From Paraburkholderia guartelaensis (GTDB taxonomy: Bacteria; Pseudomonadota; Gammaproteobacteria; Burkholderiales; Burkholderiaceae): a DNA stretch of 64,000 nucleotides. The stretch lies in assembly GCF_004353905.1 (NCBI RefSeq), contig NZ_SMOD01000018.1, forward strand, positions 62,451 to 126,450. The letters run 5' to 3'. Made by a program: the position numbers and the translations under genes. The notes below the pieces were generated by a model, which was given only the letters and a program-made list of their open reading frames with translations, was not told the origin of the DNA and searched no databases. Positions 25,015 through 34,399 of the stretch are shown here, one piece after another (within the stretch, counting starts at the first letter, position 1; each line of letters starts with the position of its first letter).

Positions 25015-26751
25015 TCAGCGCTTGCGCGCAAGCGTCAGCGCGGCGGTGAGCTGATCGAGGCCGATAGGCTTGGCGAGATGCCGATCGAAGCCGGCCTGCG
25101 CGCTGCGCAGCACGTCGCCGGCTTGCGCCCAGCCCGTCAGCGCGACGAGGCGCAGATCGTCCAGGCCCGCACGCGCGCGTACCTGCTGCGCGAACTGGCA
25201 ACCGTCGATGCCCGGCATGTCGAGGTCGACGAACGCGATCGCGGGCGTGAACCGTTCCAGCGAATCGAGAGCCGTTTTTCCATCGTAGAACACGGCACAT
25301 TCGCAACCGAGTACGCCAAGCAGTTCGCCGAGGCTGTCCGCGGCGTCGCGGTTATCATCGACGATCAACACCTTCGTGCCGTCGAGGCCGGCGACGGCGA
25401 CGGTTTCCCCATTGGGCTCGGCTGGCTCGAATGCCCGGTCAGCGGGCAGTGAAACGACGAAGCGGCTGCCGAGGTTCCTGCCTTCGCTGGTTGCCGAGAT
25501 CGTGCCGCCATGGAGTTCGACGAGTTTCTTCGACAGCGCGAGCCCCACGCCGAGTCCGTCCGTGTGCTGTTCCGGCTGCAGGCGCCCGAACAGCGTGAAG
25601 AGCAGGGACGACTCTTCCTGTGTGAAGCCCATGCCGTTGTCAGTGACCGTCACGACCACGCGGTTCAGGTCGCGCTCCACGGCAATGTCGATGCGGCCGC
25701 CCTCGGGCGTGTATTTCGCCGAGTTGTTGAGCAGATTGGCGAAAACCTGGGCGAGCCGCACGTCGTCGCCATGCAGATGCAGCGGCGCGGTCGCCTTGCT
25801 CAGGGCCAGCGTATGCCGCGCCTTCTCGATCGCCGGCCGGCTCAGGTCGAGCGCGGTTTCGAGCACGGTATGGATATCGACGCGCCGCCGGCGCAGCGCA
25901 ATGGTGCCGCTGTTGATGCGCGCCACTTCCATCAGGTCGTCGACGAGCCGCACGAGATGACCGAGCTGGCGATCGAGCATGTCGAGCACGTGTTTCCCGT
26001 CGGACGGGGCGGGACTCGCGCGCAGGATCTGCAGGCCATTGCGGATGGGTGCGAGCGGATTGCGTAGCTCGTGCGCGAGCGTCGCAAGAAAGTGATCCTT
26101 CATGCGGTCGACGTGCGCGAGCTTCGCTTCGCGCTCGCGCAGCAGCGCTTCGGCTTTCGTGCGCTCGATGAGACTGGCCGCCTGGTTCGCAAGGATGTCG
26201 AAGAGCTGGAGCTGCTGCTCGGTGGGCCGCCAGGGCACGGCCCAATGCGTGGAAAGCATGCCGATCAGCGTGCCGTCGCGGGCGCGCAGCGGCGTGGTCT
26301 GCATGCTCCGGATGCCGGTTGCGCGGAAGACGTCGAGGTCGGTGGTGCCGGCGAACTCAGGCCAGCTTTCCGCGTCGGGGACGATCACGCGCGCGCCCCG
26401 CGCCCAGGCAGCGCCGCAACTCGTCGTCGAGTCGATATGGACGACGCGCCAGTGTTCGGCCGCGGCCAGCGTGAAGCCGCAATGTGCGATGAGGTCGAGC
26501 CGCTCGCGGCCGTTCTCCCTTCCTGACAGCATTTGCAGGCTCGCGAAATCGGAGCCGAGGAGTTGCCGGGCGGCCTCGACGATACGGCTATACAGCGCCG
26601 CCGGCTGATGCTCCACTAGCAGATGGAGCGAAAGTTCGTGCAACGATCGGCTCGCGGAGAGATCCTCGTTGAGCAGGGCGATTAGCGTCGCGGGGTCGGT
26701 GCTGACCGCCGCGGCCGGGTTCATTAACGGATCTGCGTCTCGCGTCGTCAT
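25015..26751 (-). CDS. Hybrid sensor histidine kinase (GAF-HisKA-HATPase-REC)
   Basis: A cytoplasmic hybrid kinase of 578 residues. A GAF domain spans about 45-195. The phosphoacceptor box is LAHELRNPLAPIRNG near 225-240. The ATPase domain has N-box NLLNNSAKYTPEGG, DNGMGF and LGVGLALSKKLVELHGG. A receiver domain from about 460 has acidic pair DD, phosphoacceptor Asp in FVDLDMPG and Lys in LAKPIG. No transmembrane segment is seen. No cognate DNA-binding regulator is adjacent. The ATG at 26751 lacks a clear ribosome site; an ATG at 26724 is possible. Confidence 0.87.
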   Translation of the reverse strand: MTTRDADPLMNPAAAVSTDPATLIALLNEDLSASRSLHELSLHLLVEHQPAALYSRIVEAARQLLGSDFASLQMLSGRENGRERLDLIAHCGFTLAAAEHWRVVHIDSTTSCGAAWARGARVIVPDAESWPEFAGTTDLDVFRATGIRSMQTTPLRARDGTLIGMLSTHWAVPWRPTEQQLQLFDILANQAASLIERTKAEALLREREAKLAHVDRMKDHFLATLAHELRNPLAPIRNGLQILRASPAPSDGKHVLDMLDRQLGHLVRLVDDLMEVARINSGTIALRRRRVDIHTVLETALDLSRPAIEKARHTLALSKATAPLHLHGDDVRLAQVFANLLNNSAKYTPEGGRIDIAVERDLNRVVVTVTDNGMGFTQEESSLLFTLFGRLQPEQHTDGLGVGLALSKKLVELHGGTISATSEGRNLGSRFVVSLPADRAFEPAEPNGETVAVAGLDGTKVLIVDDNRDAADSLGELLGVLGCECAVFYDGKTALDSLERFTPAIAFVDLDMPGIDGCQFAQQVRARAGLDDLRLVALTGWAQAGDVLRSAQAGFDRHLAKPIGLDQLTAALTLARKR

Positions 26752-26849
26752 CTTGGTTCTGTACGGGGGCGCCCAGGACCGGCAATCGGCATATTCTATG
26801 CGGCTTTGTCATAGCCGTGTGTTGCTGGTCTGTAAATAGGGTTATATCC

Positions 26850-26904
26850 AGTTGCATTTGCAACTAGCCCGACTGCTCGGCATACGCCGGCAGATCATGC
26901 CGAG
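26850..26904. promoter_or_regulatory. Two palindromes upstream of the trpS leader promoter
   Basis: AGTTGCATTTGCAACT at 26850-26865 is a perfect palindrome (7-bp arms, TT centre). A second dyad, CTCGGCAT at 26876-26883 and ATGCCGAG at 26897-26904, has perfect 8-bp arms 13 bases apart and ends just before a TATACT -10-like hexamer at 26912-26917. The second dyad would cover the -35 region and looks like a repressor site; the first could serve either divergent gene. No -35 match is convincing. Confidence 0.45.
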
Positions 26905-26923
26905 GCTGCGCTATACTCGAAAC

Positions 26924-26971
26924 ATGGACACGAAACCGCATTCGCTCAACCTGCATTGGTGGCACGCCTGA
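26924..26971 (+). CDS. trpS leader peptide with tandem Trp codons
   Basis: A 15-codon reading frame, ATG at 26924 to TGA at 26971, reads MDTKPHSLNLHWWHA. Two adjacent tryptophan codons (26957-26962) occur in a 15-residue peptide just upstream of a Trp-tRNA synthetase gene, followed by competing hairpins and a T-run. This is the hallmark of ribosome-mediated transcription attenuation. No strong Shine-Dalgarno sequence is visible (GAAAC before the ATG). The peptide itself probably has no function beyond sensing charged tRNA-Trp. Confidence 0.8.
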   Translation: MDTKPHSLNLHWWHA

Positions 26972-27035
26972 CCCAGGCGGCCGGTTTCTCCATGTCAATC
27001 GAAAACACGATGCCGCCAGCCAGGGCGGCATTTTT
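26965..27035 (+). terminator. Trp-responsive attenuator preceding trpS
   Basis: Three mutually exclusive pairings are visible. The 1:2 hairpin is CGCCTG (26965-26970) with CAGGCG (26974-26979). The 2:3 antiterminator is GGCGGC (26976-26981) with GCCGCC (27012-27017). The 3:4 terminator is ATGCCGCC (27010-27017) with GGCGGCAT (27024-27031), followed by TTTT. A ribosome stalled at the Trp codons would block 1:2, allow 2:3 and prevent termination, so trpS would be expressed when charged tRNA-Trp is scarce. The structure is read directly from the bases; the regulation is inferred. Confidence 0.8.
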
Positions 27036-27085
27036 GTTTCTCCGCGCTCAGGGCTGGTGGTGTCCGCAATCAGGACCATCACACC

Positions 27086-28180
<1,095 letters not shown>

Positions 28181-28209
28181 TCGATCTGAATCGTCTGATG
28201 GATCCAAAA

Positions 28210-28254
28210 GGGCCGATCGGGCCGATCGGGCCGATCGGGTCGATAGGGTCGATG
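28210..28254. repeat. Five tandem 9-bp repeats
   Basis: GGGCCGATC occurs three times in a row, followed by GGGTCGATA and GGGTCGATG, head to tail without gaps. It lies just beyond the frameshifted end of trpS in non-coding DNA. A 9-bp unit is prone to slippage and may vary between strains. Confidence 0.85.
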
Positions 28255-28347
28255 CGCGGACCATGCTGATGGGCCCAATGCTCCGGATAACGTCACGCGG
28301 GCACGCCGGGGTTGGAACATCGGGGTAAGCCTGGGAGGGAAACGACA

Positions 28348-28596
28348 ATGCGCAGGAAATCACGATCATTGCGAGCCATCGCCGACAAATGGCTCTTCTT
28401 GCGGCCGGACACGCAAGTGCATGTCACACGTATCGCGCAGGGTGCGAGGAAGCACCGGTCGTGCGTCTACGTCAGCACGGTCGGCGCCGTGGGCGAAGCG
28501 GGCATGTTCTTCTTCCGTCACGACGACGGCGGCTGGTACATCTTTCCGCCTGGTGAAGCGCGTCCTGCGCTCGGCGTCGAGCACCCCACGGAATGA
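28348..28596 (+). CDS. Hypothetical protein
   Basis: The 82-residue product starts at an ATG with a strong GGGAGGGA site. It is basic at the N-terminus (MRRKSRSLRAIADKW) and then has an alternating, strand-rich core (CVYVSTVGAVGEAGMFFFRHDDGGWYIFPPG). There is no signal peptide or membrane segment. I do not recognise the family. The good ribosome site and the normal composition support it as a real gene. The next gene converges on it. Confidence 0.55.
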   Translation: MRRKSRSLRAIADKWLFLRPDTQVHVTRIAQGARKHRSCVYVSTVGAVGEAGMFFFRHDDGGWYIFPPGEARPALGVEHPTE

Positions 28597-28642
28597 GCGC
28601 GCAGGCGAGTCGCGGCACATCTGGCCGGCGCTCCGGCATCGC

Positions 28643-29131
28643 TCACGGGCCGAGCAGGCCCTGAGTCGGCAGCGACAGTTTGCCGTGGTCGACGAAGCGC
28701 GTGCCGCCGATGCCGCCTGCCAGGCGCCCGCGTATTTCATAGGGAATGTTGCCGGCCTGTGCGCTGCCCGCAAACGCGAAAGCCTGGCGCACGGCGGCGA
28801 ATGCCGGCACGGTCAGCGGCACGACGATCACCGTTTCACCGTAGCGTGGCACGACGCCGCTTTGATCGCTCACGCCACTGGCGAACGACTGACCGTTCAG
28901 ATCCAGTTGTAGCGACACGCCGCTGAATTCGACCGGTGTGTCGTTGGGATTCTGGATGCGCAACTTCACGTTGAAGCGCATCTCCATGCCTTCGCCCTGT
29001 AGCGGCTCGAGCCCCGCCACGTTGACCCGCAGCGGCTCGCCCATCAATCCCGCGCAGCCGCCAAGCCAGAACAGCACACAAAGCAAGCTGCAGAAAAGTC
29101 GCATTGAGCGCCTGGCGTCTGGTGCTGGCAT
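28643..29131 (-). CDS. LEA type 2 (water stress/hypersensitive response domain) lipoprotein
   Basis: The 162-residue product has a lipoprotein signal (LLCVLFWLGGCAG). A late-embryogenesis-abundant type 2 beta-sandwich follows (VNVAGLEPLQGEGMEMRFNVKLRIQNPNDTPVEFSGVSLQLDLNG), where the IQNPN segment is the family signature. The ATG at 29131 has GGGA 8 bases upstream; an internal ATG at 29104 is also plausible. These envelope lipoproteins are linked to desiccation or stress tolerance, but a precise role is not known. Confidence 0.82.
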   Translation of the reverse strand: MPAPDARRSMRLFCSLLCVLFWLGGCAGLMGEPLRVNVAGLEPLQGEGMEMRFNVKLRIQNPNDTPVEFSGVSLQLDLNGQSFASGVSDQSGVVPRYGETVIVVPLTVPAFAAVRQAFAFAGSAQAGNIPYEIRGRLAGGIGGTRFVDHGKLSLPTQGLLGP

Positions 29132-29433
29132 GGCAAGTCCCTCGTCTCGTAGAGTCCGCAGGTGCCGCTTAGTTTAGCGTTGATCCGTCGCGGATTTCGC
29201 GCCGTGTGCCGACTGTTGCCGGTCGCTCGGTTTCGATTCGCGTGCTCGAGCGCGCCAGGTCGACCGAATCGATCTGGATTGCATGGATTCAGCCCAAACC
29301 TGCGATACGATACGTCCCCGACGCTTACGTAATATGCGCCACACGCGGCCGAAATTATTTTCAATTTGCTTTCATCGGTCGAGCGGCACCTCAGGCGTCC
29401 TGACTCTCTTCTTTCGTTGCCCGGCCCGTCCTC
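29132..29433. other. Divergent intergenic region without genes
   Basis: This 302-bp spacer separates the leftward LEA lipoprotein from the rightward diguanylate cyclase. It is less GC-rich around 29340-29380 (AAATTATTTTCAATTTGC), where a promoter for the cyclase is likely. No RNA gene or convincing ORF was found. Confidence 0.5.
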
Positions 29434-30612
29434 ATGCTCAGCGCCTTCGCTCTATTCGGGATCTTGATCGTATCTTGCCTGATGAGCGTCGCCATCCTGG
29501 GCTCGCTGATCCGAACCGCCGTGCCGGGCGTAGGCCGCTGGTGTCTCGGCTATGCGCTGGTGGCGGCGGCCTCCGCCTGGATCGTGCTCGCCGGTCCGGG
29601 TGCTGGCGGGTTCACAATCGTCGCGACGGCGGTCGCGACCCTGGTCGCGGTCGTGCTGCTCGTGCAGGGCACACGCCAGTTCTTCGGTATGCGTGCCGTA
29701 TGGCGCACGGAATCCGCGGCGCTGGTCATGATCTGCGCTGCGCTGGCCTATTTCATGTGGGTGTCGCCCAGTGTCGGCGCGCGAGGCGTGCTCGTTTCAC
29801 TGGGTCTCATCTATGGGCGGCTCGCGATAGGTGCGCTGGTACTGCGGCACGCCTCGCGCGAGGGTACGCGCTACGCATGTCGGCTGATCGCCGTGGCCGC
29901 CGGGCTCGGTGCGCTCGTTTATGTCGCGCGAATCGCCGCGATCGTATTCGGCGCCGTGCCGTCGCTGTCGTTCTTGCAGCCGTCGCCCTGGAACGTGGTG
30001 CTGCTCGGCCTCGCGATCGTCACGTTGCCTTGCATGTCGATCGGCATGGTGATGCTCGCTCACGACCGGATCCTTGGGCGCATGGAAAAGCTCGCGACGA
30101 TCGACGAACTGACGGGCGCGCTCACGCGTCGTGCGTTCATCGCCAGGGCGCAGGTACTGCTCGCGCAAGCGCGGGAAAAGGGCGATCCACTCGCGATCGC
30201 GATTCTCGACATCGATAACTTCAAGGCCGTCAACGACGGCTTCGGCCATGCGGTCGGCGATCGCATCCTGGCGCACGTCGCGTCGGTCGTTACCGAGCAG
30301 TTGAGGTCATGCGATCTGTTTGGACGGCTGGGCGGCGAAGAGTTCGCGATCCTCTTCGCATACGCGCAAAAGCACGACGCGGCGACGTTGACGAATACGC
30401 TGAGGCTCGCTGTCGAACGTTCGTCCGCCGAAGGCGTGCGCTGCACGCTCAGCGCGGGCGTGGGCAAGTTCGTGTCGGCCGATACGCTGGAGAGTGCGAT
30501 GGTGCGCGCCGACGCTGCGCTGTATGTCGCGAAGGCGGCGGGGCGCAATCGCGTCGTCATGACATCGGATGCCGAAGAGGGCGAAATTCGCTACCTGGCC
30601 GAATCGCGTTGA
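29434..30612 (+). CDS. Membrane-bound diguanylate cyclase with I-site
   Basis: Makes c-di-GMP from two GTP. The 392 residues hold about six hydrophobic segments in the first 205 and a GGDEF domain from about 220 (TIDELTGALTRRAF, DIDNFKAVNDGFGHAVGD). The active site reads GGEEF, which is functional. An RxxD inhibitory site (RSCD) sits exactly five residues before it, so product inhibition is expected. The N-terminal region is a seven- or six-helix sensor of unknown input. A second cyclase lacking the I-site follows 546 bases downstream. Confidence 0.88.
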   Translation: MLSAFALFGILIVSCLMSVAILGSLIRTAVPGVGRWCLGYALVAAASAWIVLAGPGAGGFTIVATAVATLVAVVLLVQGTRQFFGMRAVWRTESAALVMICAALAYFMWVSPSVGARGVLVSLGLIYGRLAIGALVLRHASREGTRYACRLIAVAAGLGALVYVARIAAIVFGAVPSLSFLQPSPWNVVLLGLAIVTLPCMSIGMVMLAHDRILGRMEKLATIDELTGALTRRAFIARAQVLLAQAREKGDPLAIAILDIDNFKAVNDGFGHAVGDRILAHVASVVTEQLRSCDLFGRLGGEEFAILFAYAQKHDAATLTNTLRLAVERSSAEGVRCTLSAGVGKFVSADTLESAMVRADAALYVAKAAGRNRVVMTSDAEEGEIRYLAESR

Positions 30613-31158
30613 ATTAAAGCTTGCCCGGCAAATTTATTCCAGGGAAAATTCGCGCTGACGAAAGCCGGCAGCGACGCCGGCTTCGTGCGACCCGGCGCGT
30701 CATACCGGGCAGGTCAATCATTTCCCGGGCAATGGCGTCCGCAACGGTGGTCATGCCGGATAACTGCCCATGTTCAAGCGCCTCTTTTCCGAACTCGCCC
30801 GAGTTTTCGTGCCGGCTGGGCGAAATCCCGACTTGTCCGCCCTGATCGACTTCCCGTGCAGCAGCGCTTTCGACGACGCCGCCATCGAGAGGGAAAGCGG
30901 TCTGCCCCGATTGCGTGACAGTGCGGGCATGCGTGCGGCCCGCTCGCGCCGCCGTGTCTGGCGGCCTCGCGAAGTTCGCCGCGATCTCCCTCGCGCAGTT
31001 CGTCCGCGCCTTTAATGCGGCAATACGCTCGCCCGTAATAAGGGATAAAGCGGCGTGGATTCGTCATAGAAAACCTGCTACTGTAATTCGCACCAAAACC
31101 CGGCGGGAAGGACCGTTGCCAAAACAGGGTTTCAATTGCTTTACGGTGAATCGCCAAT
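30613..31158. other. Intergenic region between two diguanylate cyclases, no confident gene
   Basis: These 546 bases contain several overlapping open frames on both strands, none with a recognisable domain, good start and ribosome site together. A GC-rich hairpin (ACGAAAGCCGGC at 30658-30669 with GCCGGCTTCGT at 30676-30686, one bulge) follows the first cyclase and may aid termination. AT-richer sequence from 31040 to 31090 is the likely promoter zone of the next gene. Possibly degenerate coding DNA. Confidence 0.4.
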
Positions 31159-32190
31159 ATGGATGAATTGCTTGAGCGGCTTTCCCAGAAGGTTGTCGCG
31201 GCCCAGAATCTCGAAGGTCTCGTGCGGCCGCTTCTCGAGATGCTTGGAATATTGACTGGACTTGAGTCGACTTACCTGACATCGGTCGACTTCCGTCGCG
31301 AGGTGCAGACCGTCCTCTATTCGCGCAACGACGGCGACGTGCAGATCATGGAGGGCCTGCAGGTTCAGTGGTTCGACACCCTGTGCAAGCGCAGTCTGGA
31401 AAGCGGTCGGCGCGTGGTCAGCAACGTCAAGGATATCTGGGGCGACTCGCGGGCGGCCTCCGAACTCGGGATTTGCACCTACGCCAGCGCGCCGGTCTGC
31501 GCGGAAGGCGGCGCCGTCATCGGTACGCTGTGCGGCATTAGCCGCGAGAGCCTCGAAGTCAACTCGCGGGCGCGCGGTGCACTGAACGTCTTCGCGAAAC
31601 TGATCTCGGAGCATATCGAGCGCGAGCGACTCATCGAACAACTCACGCTCGCCAACGAGCATCTCGCACAACGCGTCCTGATCGACGACATGACGGAACT
31701 GCCGAACCGGCGCGCGTTGCATGAGGAACTCGGCCGACTGATGGCGCAGGCCGCGTCGGACGGTTCCTACGTCGTGGTGTGCATGATCGACCTGGACGGC
31801 TTCAAGGAGCTGAACGATCAACGGGGCCACGTGGTGGGCGACCAGTTTCTGCAAACGTGCGCGGCGCGGCTGTTGGCCGCGACTTCCGATAGAGGTCTGC
31901 TTGCGCGCATCGGCGGCGACGAGTTCGCATTCGTTGCATCAGGGCCGGCCGACTACGATCAGGCGGCGAGCATGGCCGAAGTCATCGCGAGTCATGTCTC
32001 CGAGGTGACGGCGGGGGAATACACCTTGCCGAACATGCGTCTTCATTACGAGGGCGCGACGGCCGGATGCGTCGCGGTTCGTTTCGTGAGCGCCCAGCAG
32101 GCGCTCGACCAGGCGGATCATGAGATGTATCGCGTCAAGCGCTTGCGGCGCGCGGCACGCGCCGGCAAGAGCAACTGGACGTTCAGGTAA
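31159..32190 (+). CDS. GAF-GGDEF diguanylate cyclase without I-site
   Basis: The product has 343 residues. A GAF sensor domain spans about 5-155 (GLESTYLTSVDF, ASAPVCAEGGAVIGTLCGISRE). A short helical linker and a GGDEF domain follow from about 172 (LIDDMTELPNRRALHEEL, MIDLDGFKELNDQRGHVVGDQ) with an intact GGDEF motif. The positions that would hold the RxxD inhibitory site do not match, so product inhibition is probably absent. Cytoplasmic, with no membrane segment. The ligand of the GAF domain is unknown. Confidence 0.87.
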   Translation: MDELLERLSQKVVAAQNLEGLVRPLLEMLGILTGLESTYLTSVDFRREVQTVLYSRNDGDVQIMEGLQVQWFDTLCKRSLESGRRVVSNVKDIWGDSRAASELGICTYASAPVCAEGGAVIGTLCGISRESLEVNSRARGALNVFAKLISEHIERERLIEQLTLANEHLAQRVLIDDMTELPNRRALHEELGRLMAQAASDGSYVVVCMIDLDGFKELNDQRGHVVGDQFLQTCAARLLAATSDRGLLARIGGDEFAFVASGPADYDQAASMAEVIASHVSEVTAGEYTLPNMRLHYEGATAGCVAVRFVSAQQALDQADHEMYRVKRLRRAARAGKSNWTFR

Positions 32191-32200
32191 GTCGCCATCG

Positions 32201-32218
32201 GCCGCCTTCAACGGCGGC
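32201..32218 (+). terminator. Probable terminator after the GAF-GGDEF gene
   Basis: GCCGCC and GGCGGC form a 6-bp stem with a 6-base loop, followed by a T-rich tract (TTTCAACTTCTTT), just after the cyclase stop. The stem is short and the tail interrupted. The rest of the 301-bp gap 32191-32491 shows no gene. Confidence 0.5.
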
Positions 32219-32491
32219 TTTCAACTTCTTTAGGGTCTTCCCTGCCATGAAGGCGGGCGGCCCCGGTTCGTCCAGCGCTTTCTCCCAGGGTTCTCCCAGG
32301 CCATAGGTGTTTTCGCGTGTTTTTGATGACTCGACGCGAGTATTCTGGACTGCTACCTTGCCGGGCGCAGGTGCACCCGTAGCGTCGATCACGCTCGCGG
32401 CGTGCGCCGCGTGGGGAATGTCCGCGCCGCAACCAGGCGGGCGGTGTCCATGTCTTGACCACCCTGTATATCGAGAACCGAGGGGGATCCT

Positions 32492-33271
32492 ATGAAAAAG
32501 TTGTTTGCAGCCGTTTCCATTGCCTTGATCGCCTCCGCAGCCAGCGCCGGCGCATTTGCGGCGGACACCATTCGCTTTGGTGTCGATGCAAGCTACCCGC
32601 CGTTTGAATCGAAAGCACCGGACGGCAAACTGGTCGGCTTCGATATCGATCTTGGCAACGAGATCTGCCACCGCCTGAATGCCAAATGCGTTTGGATCGA
32701 AAACGACTTCGACGGCATGATCCCGGCGCTGAAGGCGCGCAAGTTCGACGGCGTGCTTTCGTCGATGTCGATGACCCCGGCGCGCAAAGAGCAGATCGCG
32801 TTCTCGGACAAACTGTTCAACACGCCGACGCGCCTTGTCGCCAAGACGGGCTCGGGCATCATGCCGACCGCGGAATCGCTCAAGGGCAAGCGCGTGGGCG
32901 TGGAGCAAGGCACGATTCAGGAGGCCTATGCAAAGGCGCATTGGGCAACGGCCGGCGTAGAGGTCGTGCCTTACCAGGACCAGGACCAGGTCTATCAGGA
33001 CCTGATGGCCGGCCGCGTGGACGCGGCGCTGCAAGACGCCGTGCAGGCCGACGTGGGCTTCCTGAAGACGCCGCGCGGCCAGGGCTACAGCTTCGCGGGC
33101 GGCGACCTGGATGACCCGGCCACGCTCGGCAACGGCGCCGGCATCGGCCTGCGCAAGGAAGACACCGCGCTCAAGACGAAGATCGACGGCGCGATCGCCA
33201 GCATCATCAAGGACGGCACGTACAAGAAGATCGAGAAGAAGTACTTCGACTTCGACGTGTATGGTAAGTGA
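32492..33271 (+). CDS. Periplasmic basic-amino-acid-binding protein (ArgT/HisJ-like)
   Basis: The 259-residue product has a Sec signal peptide (ending AGAFA) and a family-3 solute-binding fold. Signatures are IRFGVDASYPPFESKAPDGKLVGFDIDLGNEIC, DFDGMIPALKARKFDGVLSSMSMTPARKEQIAFS and the C-terminal GAGIGLRKED. This is the lysine/arginine/ornithine or histidine-binding subgroup. The ribosome site GAGGGGGAT is strong. No permease or ATPase gene is nearby, so it must serve a transporter encoded elsewhere or act in sensing. Confidence 0.88.
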   Translation: MKKLFAAVSIALIASAASAGAFAADTIRFGVDASYPPFESKAPDGKLVGFDIDLGNEICHRLNAKCVWIENDFDGMIPALKARKFDGVLSSMSMTPARKEQIAFSDKLFNTPTRLVAKTGSGIMPTAESLKGKRVGVEQGTIQEAYAKAHWATAGVEVVPYQDQDQVYQDLMAGRVDAALQDAVQADVGFLKTPRGQGYSFAGGDLDDPATLGNGAGIGLRKEDTALKTKIDGAIASIIKDGTYKKIEKKYFDFDVYGK

Positions 33272-33348
33272 TGTGATGCGTCCAGCGTGACGCGTGTACG
33301 GCGCGATAGCGGACGCACCGCTCTCGCGCCGCGTGTAAGCGGAGTGTG

Positions 33349-34245
33349 CTACGCGGCCTCGCGCAGTGCCTTCGCTTGCGTCGAGTCCTTTTTCGGCGGC
33401 GCTCCGAACATCCGCGTGTATTCGCGGCTGAACTGCGAGGCGCTCTCGTATCCCACTTCGAATGCGGCGGCCTGTACGCTCATCGACAGCGAGAGCAGCA
33501 GTCTGCGCGCTTCCAGAAGCCGTAACTGCTTCTGGTATTGAAGGGGCGGCAACCCGGTCAGCGCCTTGAACTGCCGGTGGAACGCCGAAGCGCTGAGCTG
33601 GGCGACTGCCGCCAGGTCTTCCACCCGCACGGGTTCGGCAAACCGTGCGCGCAAATCTTCCACCGCGCGCAGCAGGCTGTGAGAAGGGCTTTCCGTCGAC
33701 GCCAGCCTCGCGATTTCAGATCCGTTCGGACCACTGAGCAACCAGTAGCAGATCTCGCGCATGAGCATGGGGTACAGCATGCCGATGGCGTCGGGCGTAT
33801 CCAGCAGGCGCACGGCGCGCAGCGCGCAATCGGCGAGCGGGCCGTCGAAGTTCGCGACGAACACGCCGCGGCTTGCGTCTGCCGCCGGCACGGGCGCAGG
33901 CGACATCTCCTTCGCCACGGCGCGCAACATGGCGAGGTCCAGCTCGAGAATCAGAACCAGGCAAGGTTTGTCCGGGCTCGCTTCGAACACGCGGCCCCGC
34001 GACGGCGTTTCCACGCCGACCACGAGCGCCTGGCCGGCCCGGTACTCCAGCTGTTCCCCGCCAAAACTGGCCCATTTGGCCCCCTGGGCGACGATGCACA
34101 AAGCCGGCCGCGCCGAGCGAAACGAGGGCGGCGCGGGGTGGTCGGAGCGCAGGATGAGCAGTCCGTCGACAGCGGTGCTGTAGGGGCTCGTGCCTGGCTG
34201 CGTTTGCGTGTAGCGCAGCATGGCGGCGGCCAGTTCGTTCGTCAT
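33349..34245 (-). CDS. AraC-family transcriptional regulator
   Basis: The product has 298 residues. An AraC-type N-terminal cupin domain spans about 20-180 (PALCIVAQGAKWASFGGEQLEYRAGQALVVGVETPSRG). The double helix-turn-helix is at about 190-285 (VEDLAAVAQLSASAFHRQFKALTGLPPLQYQKQLRLLEARRLL; AAFEVGYESASQFSREYTRMFGAPP). It diverges from an SDR gene over 154 bases and probably regulates it; this pairing is very common in Burkholderia. Confidence 0.88.
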   Translation of the reverse strand: MTNELAAAMLRYTQTQPGTSPYSTAVDGLLILRSDHPAPPSFRSARPALCIVAQGAKWASFGGEQLEYRAGQALVVGVETPSRGRVFEASPDKPCLVLILELDLAMLRAVAKEMSPAPVPAADASRGVFVANFDGPLADCALRAVRLLDTPDAIGMLYPMLMREICYWLLSGPNGSEIARLASTESPSHSLLRAVEDLRARFAEPVRVEDLAAVAQLSASAFHRQFKALTGLPPLQYQKQLRLLEARRLLLSLSMSVQAAAFEVGYESASQFSREYTRMFGAPPKKDSTQAKALREAA

Positions 34246-34399
34246 AGTGGCTCGATAAGGGTCGCGTGAGGGAAAGTGCGCGCCGACCCATCTTAGTCAG
34301 CGAGGCAGGATTAGGCAAGAATCCGGCAGGTTCGGGTATTCACTCGCCGGTGGCGTCAGGCGCAGAATCGACGCTATCCAACACAGCGAGAGGTGCCAA

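Noticed and set aside
28210..28254. Possible CRISPR-like array
   Set aside because: Units are 9 bp, adjacent and without spacers; no cas genes are nearby.
30774..31157. A minus-strand frame with a CPHC motif between the cyclases
   Set aside because: One CxxC-like motif in arginine-rich shadow-type sequence, no ribosome site and no domain.
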